Shown piece after piece: positions 1-5,878 of a stretch of DNA of 19,288 nt. Position 1 is the stretch's first letter. Each line of letters starts with the position of its first letter. Position numbers and translations under genes: made by a program. The DNA lies in assembly GCA_047517345.1 (NCBI GenBank), contig JAKZTB010000231.1, positions 1 to 19,288 of the forward strand. Direction: 5' to 3'. The DNA is from GCA-2717185 sp047517345 (GTDB lineage: Bacteria; Pseudomonadota; Alphaproteobacteria; UBA8366; GCA-2717185). The notes beneath the pieces are model-generated. The model worked only from the letters and a program-made list of their open reading frames with translations. It ran no database searches and was not told where the DNA came from.

Positions 1-130
1 CGTGCCAGAAAACGCCGCTCGGCGGAGTCAGGCGGCTCTCATGACGTCGTCAAGCCAAGCTTGGAAACGACCCAAATCACCTTCAGCAGGTGCGCGCTCC
101 CCCATCTCGCACCTTCAGCCCGGACAAAAA

Positions 131-190
131 ATTGTTCCTGGACGCAAATCAAAGTTCCTTGCTATAGGGAAACAAATAGGGAACAATAGA
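131..190 (+). promoter_or_regulatory. Operator-like repeats upstream of the parD/parE pair
   Basis: Just before the antitoxin start there is an imperfect direct repeat, ATAGGGAAACAA followed directly by ATAGGGAACAA, at about 164-186. ATTGTTCC at 131-138 is the exact reverse complement of GGAACAAT at 180-187. ParD-type ribbon-helix-helix antitoxins normally repress their own operon by binding short repeats in this position, so this is the likely operator. I could not place a convincing -35/-10 pair with normal spacing. Confidence 0.4.
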
Positions 191-193
191 ACC

Positions 194-457
194 ATGAACG
201 TAACCCTATCCCCGGAGATCGAGGCCACCGTCGAGCGGCTGGTGGAAAGCGGCCGCTACGCTTCACAAGAGGATGCGCTCGCCGCCGCCGTTAAGCTGCT
301 CGACGAGGAGGAGCGCGCCCTGGCCGAGGTCCGCGGCAAGCTGCGGGACGGTGCCGAAGCAATCGAACGCGGCGACGCGCACACGCTGGCGGAAGTGGCG
401 GAAATCCTGCAACGCGACCACGAGGAACAGTTCGGGCCGCAGGACTGGAGTGGCTGA
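194..457 (+). CDS. parD: ParD-family type II antitoxin (ribbon-helix-helix)
   Basis: This 87-residue acidic protein should be the DNA-binding antitoxin of a type II toxin-antitoxin pair. It would neutralise the downstream ParE-like toxin and repress its own operon. The N-terminus, MNVTLSPEIEATVERLVESG, is the usual ParD strand plus first helix. The segment continuing through residues 24-42 (YASQEDALAAAVKLLDEEE) is the second ribbon-helix-helix helix, and the charged C-terminal half (about 43-87) is the expected toxin-wrapping tail. The reading frame stays open upstream to the window edge, but the ATG at 194 is chosen because it gives a standard ParD N-terminus and length. The stop overlaps the toxin start by 8 nt, which implies translational coupling. 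The family call is strong; the exact subfamily is not resolved. Confidence 0.85.
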   Translation: MNVTLSPEIEATVERLVESGRYASQEDALAAAVKLLDEEERALAEVRGKLRDGAEAIERGDAHTLAEVAEILQRDHEEQFGPQDWSG

Positions 458-737
458 ACTCCGCTTTTCCGGACCGGCGCTTTCCGATCTGCGCGACATC
501 CGCCGCTATATCGCCGAAGACGATCCCCGCGCCGCCAAGCGCTTCATCGGCGAGTTGGTGAATTTGTGCGAGAGGCTCGCCGCCGTCCCCGAGTTGGGAC
601 GCGCGCGGCCGGAACTGGGGCCGGGGTACCGGGGCCTGCCGTTCGGACGGTATCTCATCGTCTACCGCATCGCCGATGCCGTCGAGGTGCTGCGCGTCGT
701 GCACGGCGCCCGTAATTTCCGGCTGCTGTTCCCGTAG
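450..737 (+). CDS. parE: ParE-family toxin (RelE/ParE superfamily)
   Basis: This 95-residue protein is the toxin partner of the upstream ParD. ParE toxins typically poison DNA gyrase, but the target here is inferred from the family only. Recognisable features are the opening ELRFSGPALSDLRDIRRYIA (beta strand plus first helix), the AAKRFIGELVNLCERLAAVPELGR helix and turn, and the C-terminal sheet GLPFGRYLIVYRI...VEVLRVVHGARNF. That ending, with its VVHGAR, is typical of plasmid-stabilisation toxins. The start is the GTG at 450, inside the antitoxin's last codons, which gives a normal ParE N-terminus. The same frame is open further upstream, but that part lies inside parD and looks non-native. 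The toxin appears intact. Confidence 0.85.
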   Translation: MAELRFSGPALSDLRDIRRYIAEDDPRAAKRFIGELVNLCERLAAVPELGRARPELGPGYRGLPFGRYLIVYRIADAVEVLRVVHGARNFRLLFP

Positions 738-745
738 CCCGAGCC

Positions 746-1237
746 TCATTTTCCGACCCGGCCGCCGTGCTGCCGCAGCAGCGCCGCCAGCGCGTCGTTC
801 AGCCGGTCCTCGGCCAGCGCCAGCGGCGTATCGCCGTTCCCGTCCGCCGCGTCGACCGGGGCGCCGTTGGCGATCAGCAGGGACGCGGTCTCGATGCCGC
901 CGCCCCAGATCGCCGTGTAATGCAGCGGCGTCTGGCCCAGCATGTCGGCGGCGCCGACCTCCGCCCCATTGCGGATCAGCAGCGCCGCCAGGTCCGCCGT
1001 GCGCCGCGCCGCCGCGTAATGCAGCGGCGTCTCGCCCGAGGCGTCCCGCGCGCGGACATCGGCGCCGCGTTCGATCAGCAGCGCCGCGACCGCCGCCTTG
1101 CCGGCATAGACCGCCCAGTGCAGCGCTGTCGTGCCGAGCCGGTCGGCCGCGTTCACGTCCGCCCCCGCCGCCAGCGCCCACCGCACCTCTTCGACGCCGC
1201 CGTCGCGTACGGCGGTCAGGACGGCGGGCAGACCCAT
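746..1237 (-). CDS. Ankyrin-repeat protein
   Basis: This 163-residue protein is built almost entirely of ankyrin repeats, a protein-protein interaction fold. Repeat units of about 33 residues can be followed through GTTALHWAVYAGKAAVAALL (residues 35-54), GETPLHYAAARRTADLAALL, GQTPLHYTAIWGGGIETASL and GDTPLALAEDRLNDALAALL, each followed by a GA-V-A-D type turn. There is no signal peptide or membrane segment, so it is probably cytoplasmic. GGAGGGA precedes the ATG at a good distance. It starts 13 nt after the aldo/keto reductase stop on the same strand, so the two are probably co-transcribed. Its stop faces the parE stop across only 8 nt. Its binding partner cannot be predicted. Confidence 0.85.
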   Translation of the reverse strand: MGLPAVLTAVRDGGVEEVRWALAAGADVNAADRLGTTALHWAVYAGKAAVAALLIERGADVRARDASGETPLHYAAARRTADLAALLIRNGAEVGAADMLGQTPLHYTAIWGGGIETASLLIANGAPVDAADGNGDTPLALAEDRLNDALAALLRQHGGRVGK

Positions 1238-1250
1238 GCGCGCTCCCTCC

Positions 1251-2216
1251 TCACGGCCGCCTCATATGATCCGGCATGTCCAGCCCCACCCCCGTCAACC
1301 CGCCGAACAGCGCGTGCAGCCGTGCGGTGTCCGCCTCCGGCAGCGGCGGTTTCAGAATCGACTCGATGTTCGCCGCCAGGTGATCCGCGTTGCCGGTGCC
1401 GAACAGCACCACGTCCGCGCCCGGTTGGTGGCGGGCGAAACGGTAGGCGGCGTCGATCAGGCTCTCGGCCCCGCCGTCATGGACCAGGAAGCCGAGCGGG
1501 TCGTCCGGCTCGATGCCGTCGGGCGGCAGCGCGCCGCTGTCGATCAGGCCGCGCACCGTTTCCGCCAGCAGGCCCGGCTGGCTGAAAATATTGCGCACGA
1601 CATACATCAGCGCCGTGCCGGTGCGGTTGGCCTGGGTCTTCGGGAAGATGTGGGTGCGCGCCGTCTGGTGCAGCATGTGGAAGGCCAGCATGACCATGTC
1701 CCAATCGGGGTCGTCCACGGCGCGGCGCATCGCGGCCTGTTCCGGGTCGCTCGCGGCGGGCTCGGTGATGCCCAGCCAGCGGAACTTGCCCTTGTCGCGC
1801 TCCTTCAGGATCGCCGGCGCGAGCACGTCGCGCGCGTAGTCGTAGTCGCTGAGCGCGACGCCGTGCAGGAAATAAATGTCGACATAGTCCGTGCCGAGCA
1901 GCCCCAGCGAATGGTCGAGATGCGCGGCGAGCTGTTCGGCGGTGATCCGCTCGCCCTTCACCCGGATTGTGGATTTGGTCGAGATCACGACCTGATCGCG
2001 CGGCACGCCCTTGATGCCCAGCCCCACGGCGGGCTCGGTGCCGTAGTTGCGCGCGGTGTCGAAATAGGTGACGCCGCGGTCGAGCGCCGCGCGGACGATA
2101 TCGGCGGCCTCCTCCATCGACTTGCCCGCGCCCAGCCCGATCCGGCTGTTGCCGCCGCAGCCCAGCCCGGCGACGCTGACCCGCAAGCCCGTCCGGCCCA
2201 GTGTTGTGTACTCCAT
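1251..2216 (-). CDS. Aldo/keto reductase
   Basis: This 321-residue NADP(H)-dependent oxidoreductase belongs to the aldo/keto reductase superfamily, whose members have a (beta/alpha)8 barrel. The full catalytic tetrad can be placed: Asp53 and Tyr58 (in YFDTARNYG), Lys81 (in VVISTKST) and His118 (in YVDIYFLHG). The N-terminus MEYTTLGRTGLRVSVAGLGC is the standard family opening. The ATG at 2216 is preferred over one 14 codons upstream because it begins the conserved N-terminus and follows GGAGGGG. It is closest in style to the aldose/pyridoxal dehydrogenase-like group, but the substrate is not predictable. It leads a two-gene unit with the ankyrin protein; the repeat array lies immediately upstream. 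Confidence 0.9.
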   Translation of the reverse strand: MEYTTLGRTGLRVSVAGLGCGGNSRIGLGAGKSMEEAADIVRAALDRGVTYFDTARNYGTEPAVGLGIKGVPRDQVVISTKSTIRVKGERITAEQLAAHLDHSLGLLGTDYVDIYFLHGVALSDYDYARDVLAPAILKERDKGKFRWLGITEPAASDPEQAAMRRAVDDPDWDMVMLAFHMLHQTARTHIFPKTQANRTGTALMYVVRNIFSQPGLLAETVRGLIDSGALPPDGIEPDDPLGFLVHDGGAESLIDAAYRFARHQPGADVVLFGTGNADHLAANIESILKPPLPEADTARLHALFGGLTGVGLDMPDHMRRP

Positions 2217-2252
2217 GCGCGCGTTTCCCCTCCCGCGTTCCAACTTGCTTCC

Positions 2253-2684
2253 CGTCATACTCGGGCTTGACCCGAGTATCCAGGTTGATCACGGCGCCCT
2301 CGCTTGACATTGGACCCTCGGGTCAAGCCCGAGGGTGACATGAGAGGGCCTCCCAAGGGTGACAAATTTTTAGGGTCCGCACAAATTGGGAGGCGTTGCC
2401 GCGGCCTCGATCCCTTTTTCGTCATACTCGGGCTTGACCAGAGTATCCAGGTTGATCGCGGGTGCCCTCGCTTGACATGGACCCTCGGGTCAAGCCCGAG
2501 GGTGACATGAGAGGGCCTACCGAGGGTGACAAATTTTTAGGGTCCGCACAAATTGGGAGGCGTCGCCGCGGCCTCGATCCCTTTTCCGTCATACTCGGGC
2601 TTGACCCGAGTATCCAGGTTGATCGCGGGCGCCCTCGCTTGACATGGACCCTCGGGTCGAGCCCGAGGGTGACATGAGAGGGCC
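2253..2684. repeat. Three 167-bp tandem repeat units containing paired palindromes
   Basis: Three units begin at 2253, 2420 and 2587 with an exact 167-bp period. The third is cut off at about 2684. Each unit holds one 29-bp element forward (2254-2282, 2421-2449, 2588-2616) and the same element inverted (2311-2339, 2478-2506, 2645-2673). The consensus begins GTCAYNCTCGGGCTTGACCC, and each element is itself a 9-bp stem with a 5-nt loop (CTTGA or TCAAG). Units are nearly identical, with a few substitutions such as GACCAGAG in the second and GTCGAGC in the third. Similar palindromes are widely dispersed between genes in alphaproteobacteria. Translations of this stretch give the familiar spurious peptide MDPRVKPEGD, so it is not coding. 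Confidence 0.9.
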
Positions 2685-2785
2685 GAAGGAGACAAATTGG
2701 GGCCCGAGGGTGACAATTTGGTGTCAAGGGGTGACCCAGGGTCCGGGGGCGACGCATCAGGGCCCAAGGGTGACGGTTGGGGGCT
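2685..2785. repeat. Decayed tail of the palindromic repeat array
   Basis: After the third unit the ordered repeat breaks down into several half-motifs of the GGGTGAC type: GGGCCCGAGGGTGACAATTT, then AGGGGTGACCC, then GGGCCCAAGGGTGACGG. The ACAAATTGGG word of the unit interior also recurs. This fits degenerated copies of the inverted 29-bp element. No gene is visible between the array and the stop of the small minus-strand gene at 2788. Confidence 0.55.
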
Positions 2786-2787
2786 TT

Positions 2788-2958
2788 CTAGCCCAGCTTC
2801 GCCACCCTTTCCGCCGCCAAATCGAGCTGCCGGAAGTTCGCGTCGCGCGGCACCGTCACCAGCGCGTTCACCACACCGGCGTCCAGGTCGCGGATGAACG
2901 CTTCGAACGCGGCGTGGTCGCGCGGCGGGTCGGGCGTGTGTTCCGCATAGCGCATCAT
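2788..2958 (-). CDS. Small hypothetical protein (56 aa)
   Basis: I do not recognise this 56-residue protein (MMRYAEHTPDPPRDHAAFEA to the C-terminal ERVAKLG). It is soluble and charged, with no signal peptide, membrane segment or obvious metal motif. The central part, FIRDLDAGVVNALVTVPRDA, could form a helix followed by a strand. Two adjacent ATG codons at 2958 and 2955 follow an AAGGGGA ribosome-binding site, which favours a start here over one 14 codons upstream. It is divergent from the acyl-CoA dehydrogenase at 3146 and ends just before the repeat array. The codon third positions look like real high-GC coding sequence, but with no family match it remains tentative. Confidence 0.5.
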   Translation of the reverse strand: MMRYAEHTPDPPRDHAAFEAFIRDLDAGVVNALVTVPRDANFRQLDLAAERVAKLG

Positions 2959-3083
2959 GGTCCGTCCCCTTCGTTTGTTGCCTCTCCACCGGCTATGCAA
3001 GGGATTGGGCGCAATTTGGCGGCGGGTCCTGCGGGGAGGTTAACCACCCCAAACCCTCCCGCCCTCCCGGCCGCACCCCTCCC

Positions 3084-3112
3084 TTGACCGCGGCGCGCCG
3101 GTCCCCGATATT
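3084..3112 (+). promoter_or_regulatory. Predicted sigma70-type promoter for the acyl-CoA dehydrogenase
   Basis: TTGACC at 3084-3089 and GATATT at 3107-3112 are separated by exactly 17 nt. They match the housekeeping -35 and -10 consensus at 5 and 4 of 6 positions. The predicted transcript would start near 3119 and carry a short leader of about 27 nt with GGGAG before the ATG at 3146. This is a match by eye only. Confidence 0.5.
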
Positions 3113-3145
3113 CCGGAGTGCCAAGACAACGGCGGGAGCGGCCCC

Positions 3146-4348
3146 ATGGACATCAATCTGAGCGACGCGGATCTGGCTTTCCGGGACGAGGTGCGGGGCT
3201 TTCTCGACACCGCGCTGACCGCCGATATCCGCGAGGGCGCGCGGCTGACGCCCGGCGTGCGCACGCCGCCGGAGACGGCGCGGCGCTGGACCCGGAAGCT
3301 CGCCGACAAGGGCTGGCTCTGCCACAACTGGCCGGCCGAATATGGCGGGCCCGGCTGGAACACGGTGCAGAAATACATCTTCGAATTCGAATGCGCCATG
3401 GCGGGCACGCCGACGATCAACAATATGGGCATCCGCATGGTCGGGCCCGTCGTCATGAAGTACGGCACACAAGAACAGAAGGAAGCGGTGCTGCCGTCGA
3501 TCTTGCGCGACGAATTCGCCTGGTGCCAGGGCTATTCCGAGCCGGGCGCGGGCTCCGATCTGGCCTCCCTGCAGACCCGCGCGGTGCCGGACGGCGACGA
3601 CTACGTCATAAACGGCAGCAAGATCTGGACGACCGGCGCGCACACCGCGGACAAGATCTTCTGCCTGGTGCGGACCTCGACCGAGGGCAGGAAGCAGGAG
3701 GGCATCAGCTTCCTCCTGTTCGACATGGATTTGCCGGGCATCACGGTCGAGCCTGTGATCATGTTCTCCAGCCAGCACGAGCTCAACCAGCTCTTCTTCG
3801 ACGACGTGCGGGTGCCGCAGGCGAACCGCATCGGGCCGGAGAACAAGGGCTGGACGGTCGCCAAATATTTGCTGGAGTTCGAGCGCGGCGGCATCGCCTA
3901 CACGCCGCCGGTCAAGGCGAGCCTCGCCCGGCTGCGCGATATCGCCGGCGCCAAGGCGGGCGGTGGCCAGAAATTGATCGAGGACGACGATTTCCACCGT
4001 CAGCTGAGCCATCTGGAAATCCAGGTCTGGGCCAACGAGATCACCGAGAAACGGGTGATGAGCGCGCTCAGCAACGGCGAGAACCCGGGCACCGCCGCCT
4101 CGATGTTCAAGCTGCGCGGCTCGGAACTGCTGCAGCAAACCCTGGAGCTGACCATGCGGGCGATCGGCTACTACGCCAACGTCTTCCAGCCCGACGCCAC
4201 CATCCCCGGCGCCAATGTCGACCCGATCGCACCCCGGCACGGCGTGACGGCGAGCGCGAAATACTTCAACCAGCGCGCGGCGACGATCTACGCCGGGTCG
4301 AGCGAGGTCCAGCGCAACATCATCGCCAAACACGTTCTGGGGCTGTAG
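3146..4348 (+). CDS. Acyl-CoA dehydrogenase
   Basis: This 400-residue FAD enzyme introduces an alpha-beta double bond into an acyl-CoA and passes electrons to an electron-transfer flavoprotein. The N-terminal helical domain covers about residues 1-125. The FAD-binding loop WCQGYSEPGAGSDLASLQTR is at about 126-145, the middle beta domain runs to about 222, and the C-terminal helical domain ends in IYAGSSEVQRNIIAKHVLGL. At the position where medium-chain enzymes carry their catalytic Glu (YEGT) there is Ala (YAGS). A Glu-Arg pair in LEFERGGIAY (Glu246) aligns with the base used by isovaleryl-CoA dehydrogenase-type enzymes and is the likely catalytic residue. It stands alone behind its own promoter. 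Length is normal; the substrate, possibly a branched or bulky acyl-CoA, is inference. Confidence 0.92.
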   Translation: MDINLSDADLAFRDEVRGFLDTALTADIREGARLTPGVRTPPETARRWTRKLADKGWLCHNWPAEYGGPGWNTVQKYIFEFECAMAGTPTINNMGIRMVGPVVMKYGTQEQKEAVLPSILRDEFAWCQGYSEPGAGSDLASLQTRAVPDGDDYVINGSKIWTTGAHTADKIFCLVRTSTEGRKQEGISFLLFDMDLPGITVEPVIMFSSQHELNQLFFDDVRVPQANRIGPENKGWTVAKYLLEFERGGIAYTPPVKASLARLRDIAGAKAGGGQKLIEDDDFHRQLSHLEIQVWANEITEKRVMSALSNGENPGTAASMFKLRGSELLQQTLELTMRAIGYYANVFQPDATIPGANVDPIAPRHGVTASAKYFNQRAATIYAGSSEVQRNIIAKHVLGL

Positions 4349-4366
4349 GCGACGCGGCCGCGTCGC
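4349..4366. terminator. Perfect 18-bp palindrome between convergent genes
   Basis: GCGACGCGGCCGCGTCGC is perfectly self-complementary. It fills the gap between the TAG of the acyl-CoA dehydrogenase and the stop of the convergent pirin gene almost exactly. It could fold on either transcript as a 7-bp GC-only stem with a GGCC loop, so a shared bidirectional terminator is plausible. There is no U-tract on either side, so a factor-independent terminator is not proven. It is also a NotI-type GCGGCCGC sequence. Confidence 0.4.
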
Positions 4367-4367
4367 G

Positions 4368-5070
4368 CTAAACCGGCACGTCGACCAGCACCACTTCGGC
4401 ATCTTCCAGCGCTTCGATGGTGACGCTGTCTTCGCCGGTGATGGCGACGCCCGCGCGGTGCGGGGCGATCTCGCCGCCGATTTTGACGGCGCCCTCGGCG
4501 ACCACCAGATAGGCGGCGCGGCCGCTGGCCATGCGGTGGCGGATGGTCTCGCCCGCGTCGATCCGCCCGCCCAACACCTGGGCGTTCTGGTGGATCAACA
4601 GGCCGCCATGGGCGTCTGGATTGCCGGAGGCGAGGACCGGCAGGCTGCCGCTCACCGGCTGCTTGGGAAACTCACGGGTGTCCCAGCGCGGTTCGTGGCC
4701 TTTTGGCGTCCGTCTGGATCCAGATCTGGAACAGGGTGGCCGGTTCGTCCGCTTCGTTCATCTCCGCATGCACGATGCCCGAACCCGCGGACATGACCTG
4801 CACGTCGCCGGCCCGCGTCACGCCCTTGTTGCCGAGATTGTCTTCATGGCTGATCGCGCCGCTGCGCACATAGGTGATGATTTCCATGTCGCGGTGCGGG
4901 TGCGCGCCGAACCCCGTCTGGGGCTGGATGGTGTCGTCGTTCCAGACCCGCAGCGCGCCCAGCCCCATGCGGTCCGGATCGTGGTAATCGGCGAAACTGA
5001 AATGATGATGCGCGTCGAGCCGGTCGTTCCTGAAGGCGCCGAGCTTGTCGAAGGGGGTGACGGTGATCAT
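4368..5070 (-). pseudogene. Pirin-family protein, interrupted by a one-base frameshift
   Basis: This is a pirin-like bicupin (YhhW-type), a family that includes quercetin 2,3-dioxygenase activity and redox-sensing roles. The N-terminal cupin at 4672-5070 has the metal ligands His57, His59 (GAHPHRDME), His101 and Glu103 (GIVHAEMN). Its frame then runs into a stop after AKRPRTALGHP. The C-terminal cupin is open in another frame at 4368-4655, ending VVLVDVPV. Removing one base from the T4 run at 4701-4704 (A4 on the coding strand) restores one reading frame. The join becomes AKGHEPRWDTREFPKQPVSG, which is exactly pirin-like, and the protein becomes 233 residues, the normal family length. AAGGAGAT precedes the ATG. 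It lies downstream of the azoreductase, probably in the same transcript. The lesion may be real or a homopolymer sequencing error. Confidence 0.85.
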
Positions 5071-5087
5071 TTTGTATCTCCTTTTCT

Positions 5088-5129
5088 TGTGCCCATCGCA
5101 CCGCGCCTGAGCACGGTGTGATGGGCACA
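5088..5129. promoter_or_regulatory. Long intergenic hairpin between azoreductase and pirin
   Basis: TGTGCCCATCGCACCGCG at 5088-5105 pairs with CACGGTGTGATGGGCACA at 5112-5129, giving an 18-bp stem with one G-T wobble, one mismatch and a 6-nt loop. It fills most of the space between the azoreductase stop and the pirin ribosome-binding site on the minus strand. No U-tract follows in either direction, so it looks more like a processing, stability or translation-control element, or a weak terminator, than a classical terminator. Confidence 0.5.
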
Positions 5130-5142
5130 GATGGGACGCGGC

Positions 5143-5748
5143 CTAAGCCGCAAGCCGCCGCGTGGCAACGGCGCTGTCGATCTCGGCCTCGGCGGCTTTG
5201 ATGCCATCGTCGCCGCCGGCGACGCCCTCGGCATGAATGAAGGTCACATCGTCAAGACCGAGAAAGCCAAGGACGGTGCGTAAATAGGGCGCCTGGTGAT
5301 CCATGCTGGATTCGGAATAATTACCGCCGCGCGCCGTCAGCACGTAGACCTGCTTGCCGGTCAACAGTCCCAAGGGGCCATTTTCGGTATATTTGAAGGT
5401 GCGGCCGACGCGGGCGACGTGATCGATCCAAGCCTTCAGGCCGGACGGCAGGCCGAAATTATGCATGGGCGCGCCGATGACGATGATTTCGGCGGCTTCC
5501 AATTCGCCGACCAGCGCGTCGGACAGGGCGATCTGCGCCTGTTGGTCGTCGCTACGCGCATCCTCCGGCGTGTAGAAGGCGCCGATGGTGGCCACGTCGA
5601 GATGCGGCGGCGGGGTCGTACCGACATCGCGGGCAACGACGTTGACCGGGCTTTCGGCGCGCCAGGCGTCGACGAAGCGGTCGACGAGGTCCCGGCTGAC
5701 GGAGCCTTCGGCTTTGGGGCTGCTGTTGAGGGTCAAGATGTTCGTCAT
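5143..5748 (-). CDS. azoR: FMN-dependent NADH-azoreductase
   Basis: This 201-residue flavodoxin-fold enzyme reduces azo dyes and quinones with NADH by a two-electron mechanism. In cells its family mainly protects against quinones and other electrophiles. Visible features are the N-terminal FMN phosphate loop NILTLNSSPKAEGSVSRDL, the central GAPMHNFGLPSGLKAWIDHV with its FMN-binding loop, then GRTFKYTENGPLGLLTGKQV and the ARGGNYS loop. These match AzoR in order and spacing, and length equals the family norm. AGGAGA sits 8 nt before the ATG. It is divergent from a LysR gene across about 130 bp and upstream of pirin on the same strand, a common arrangement for a LysR-controlled redox stress unit. 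No lesion is visible in this gene. Confidence 0.92.
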   Translation of the reverse strand: MTNILTLNSSPKAEGSVSRDLVDRFVDAWRAESPVNVVARDVGTTPPPHLDVATIGAFYTPEDARSDDQQAQIALSDALVGELEAAEIIVIGAPMHNFGLPSGLKAWIDHVARVGRTFKYTENGPLGLLTGKQVYVLTARGGNYSESSMDHQAPYLRTVLGFLGLDDVTFIHAEGVAGGDDGIKAAEAEIDSAVATRRLAA

Positions 5749-5878
5749 GGTCTGTCTCCTGAAGAATGAAATATCGGCTCGTGCCGTTGCAATGAATCTA
5801 ATAATGTCGCTTTAAAAAGACAATCAGGGTATTTGGAACAAGACTGTTTCTTTTTTTCTACAATAGAAGTGCCCCGCC
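5749..5878. promoter_or_regulatory. Divergent control region between azoR and lysR
   Basis: This AT-rich 130-bp gap separates the divergent azoreductase and LysR starts. Reading the minus strand, TTGTCT at 5818-5823 and TAGATT at 5795-5800 are spaced by 17 nt and form a plausible azoreductase promoter with a leader of about 40 nt. TGTC (5805-5808), ten bases, then GACA (5819-5822) make an interrupted dyad overlapping the -35. This is the kind of site a LysR regulator would bind, although a strict T-N11-A box is not seen. A poly-T run near 5850 lies before the LysR start. Confidence 0.45.

Noticed and set aside
1131..2270. Plus-strand open frame of 379 codons
   Set aside because: It is antisense to the aldo/keto reductase, whose catalytic tetrad is intact on the minus strand.
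2304..2677. Short frames in the repeat array encoding MDPRVKPEGD-like peptides
   Set aside because: These are translations of the palindromic repeat, a well-known annotation artefact, with no starts or ribosome-binding sites of their own.
2253..2684. CRISPR array
   Set aside because: The spacing is 167 bp with the spacer itself repeated, and the elements alternate in orientation. CRISPR spacers would be unique and 25-40 bp long.
2993..4402. Long minus-strand open frame of 469 codons
   Set aside because: It lies opposite the plus-strand acyl-CoA dehydrogenase and is Arg/Ala/Val-rich with no motifs; it is a shadow frame.
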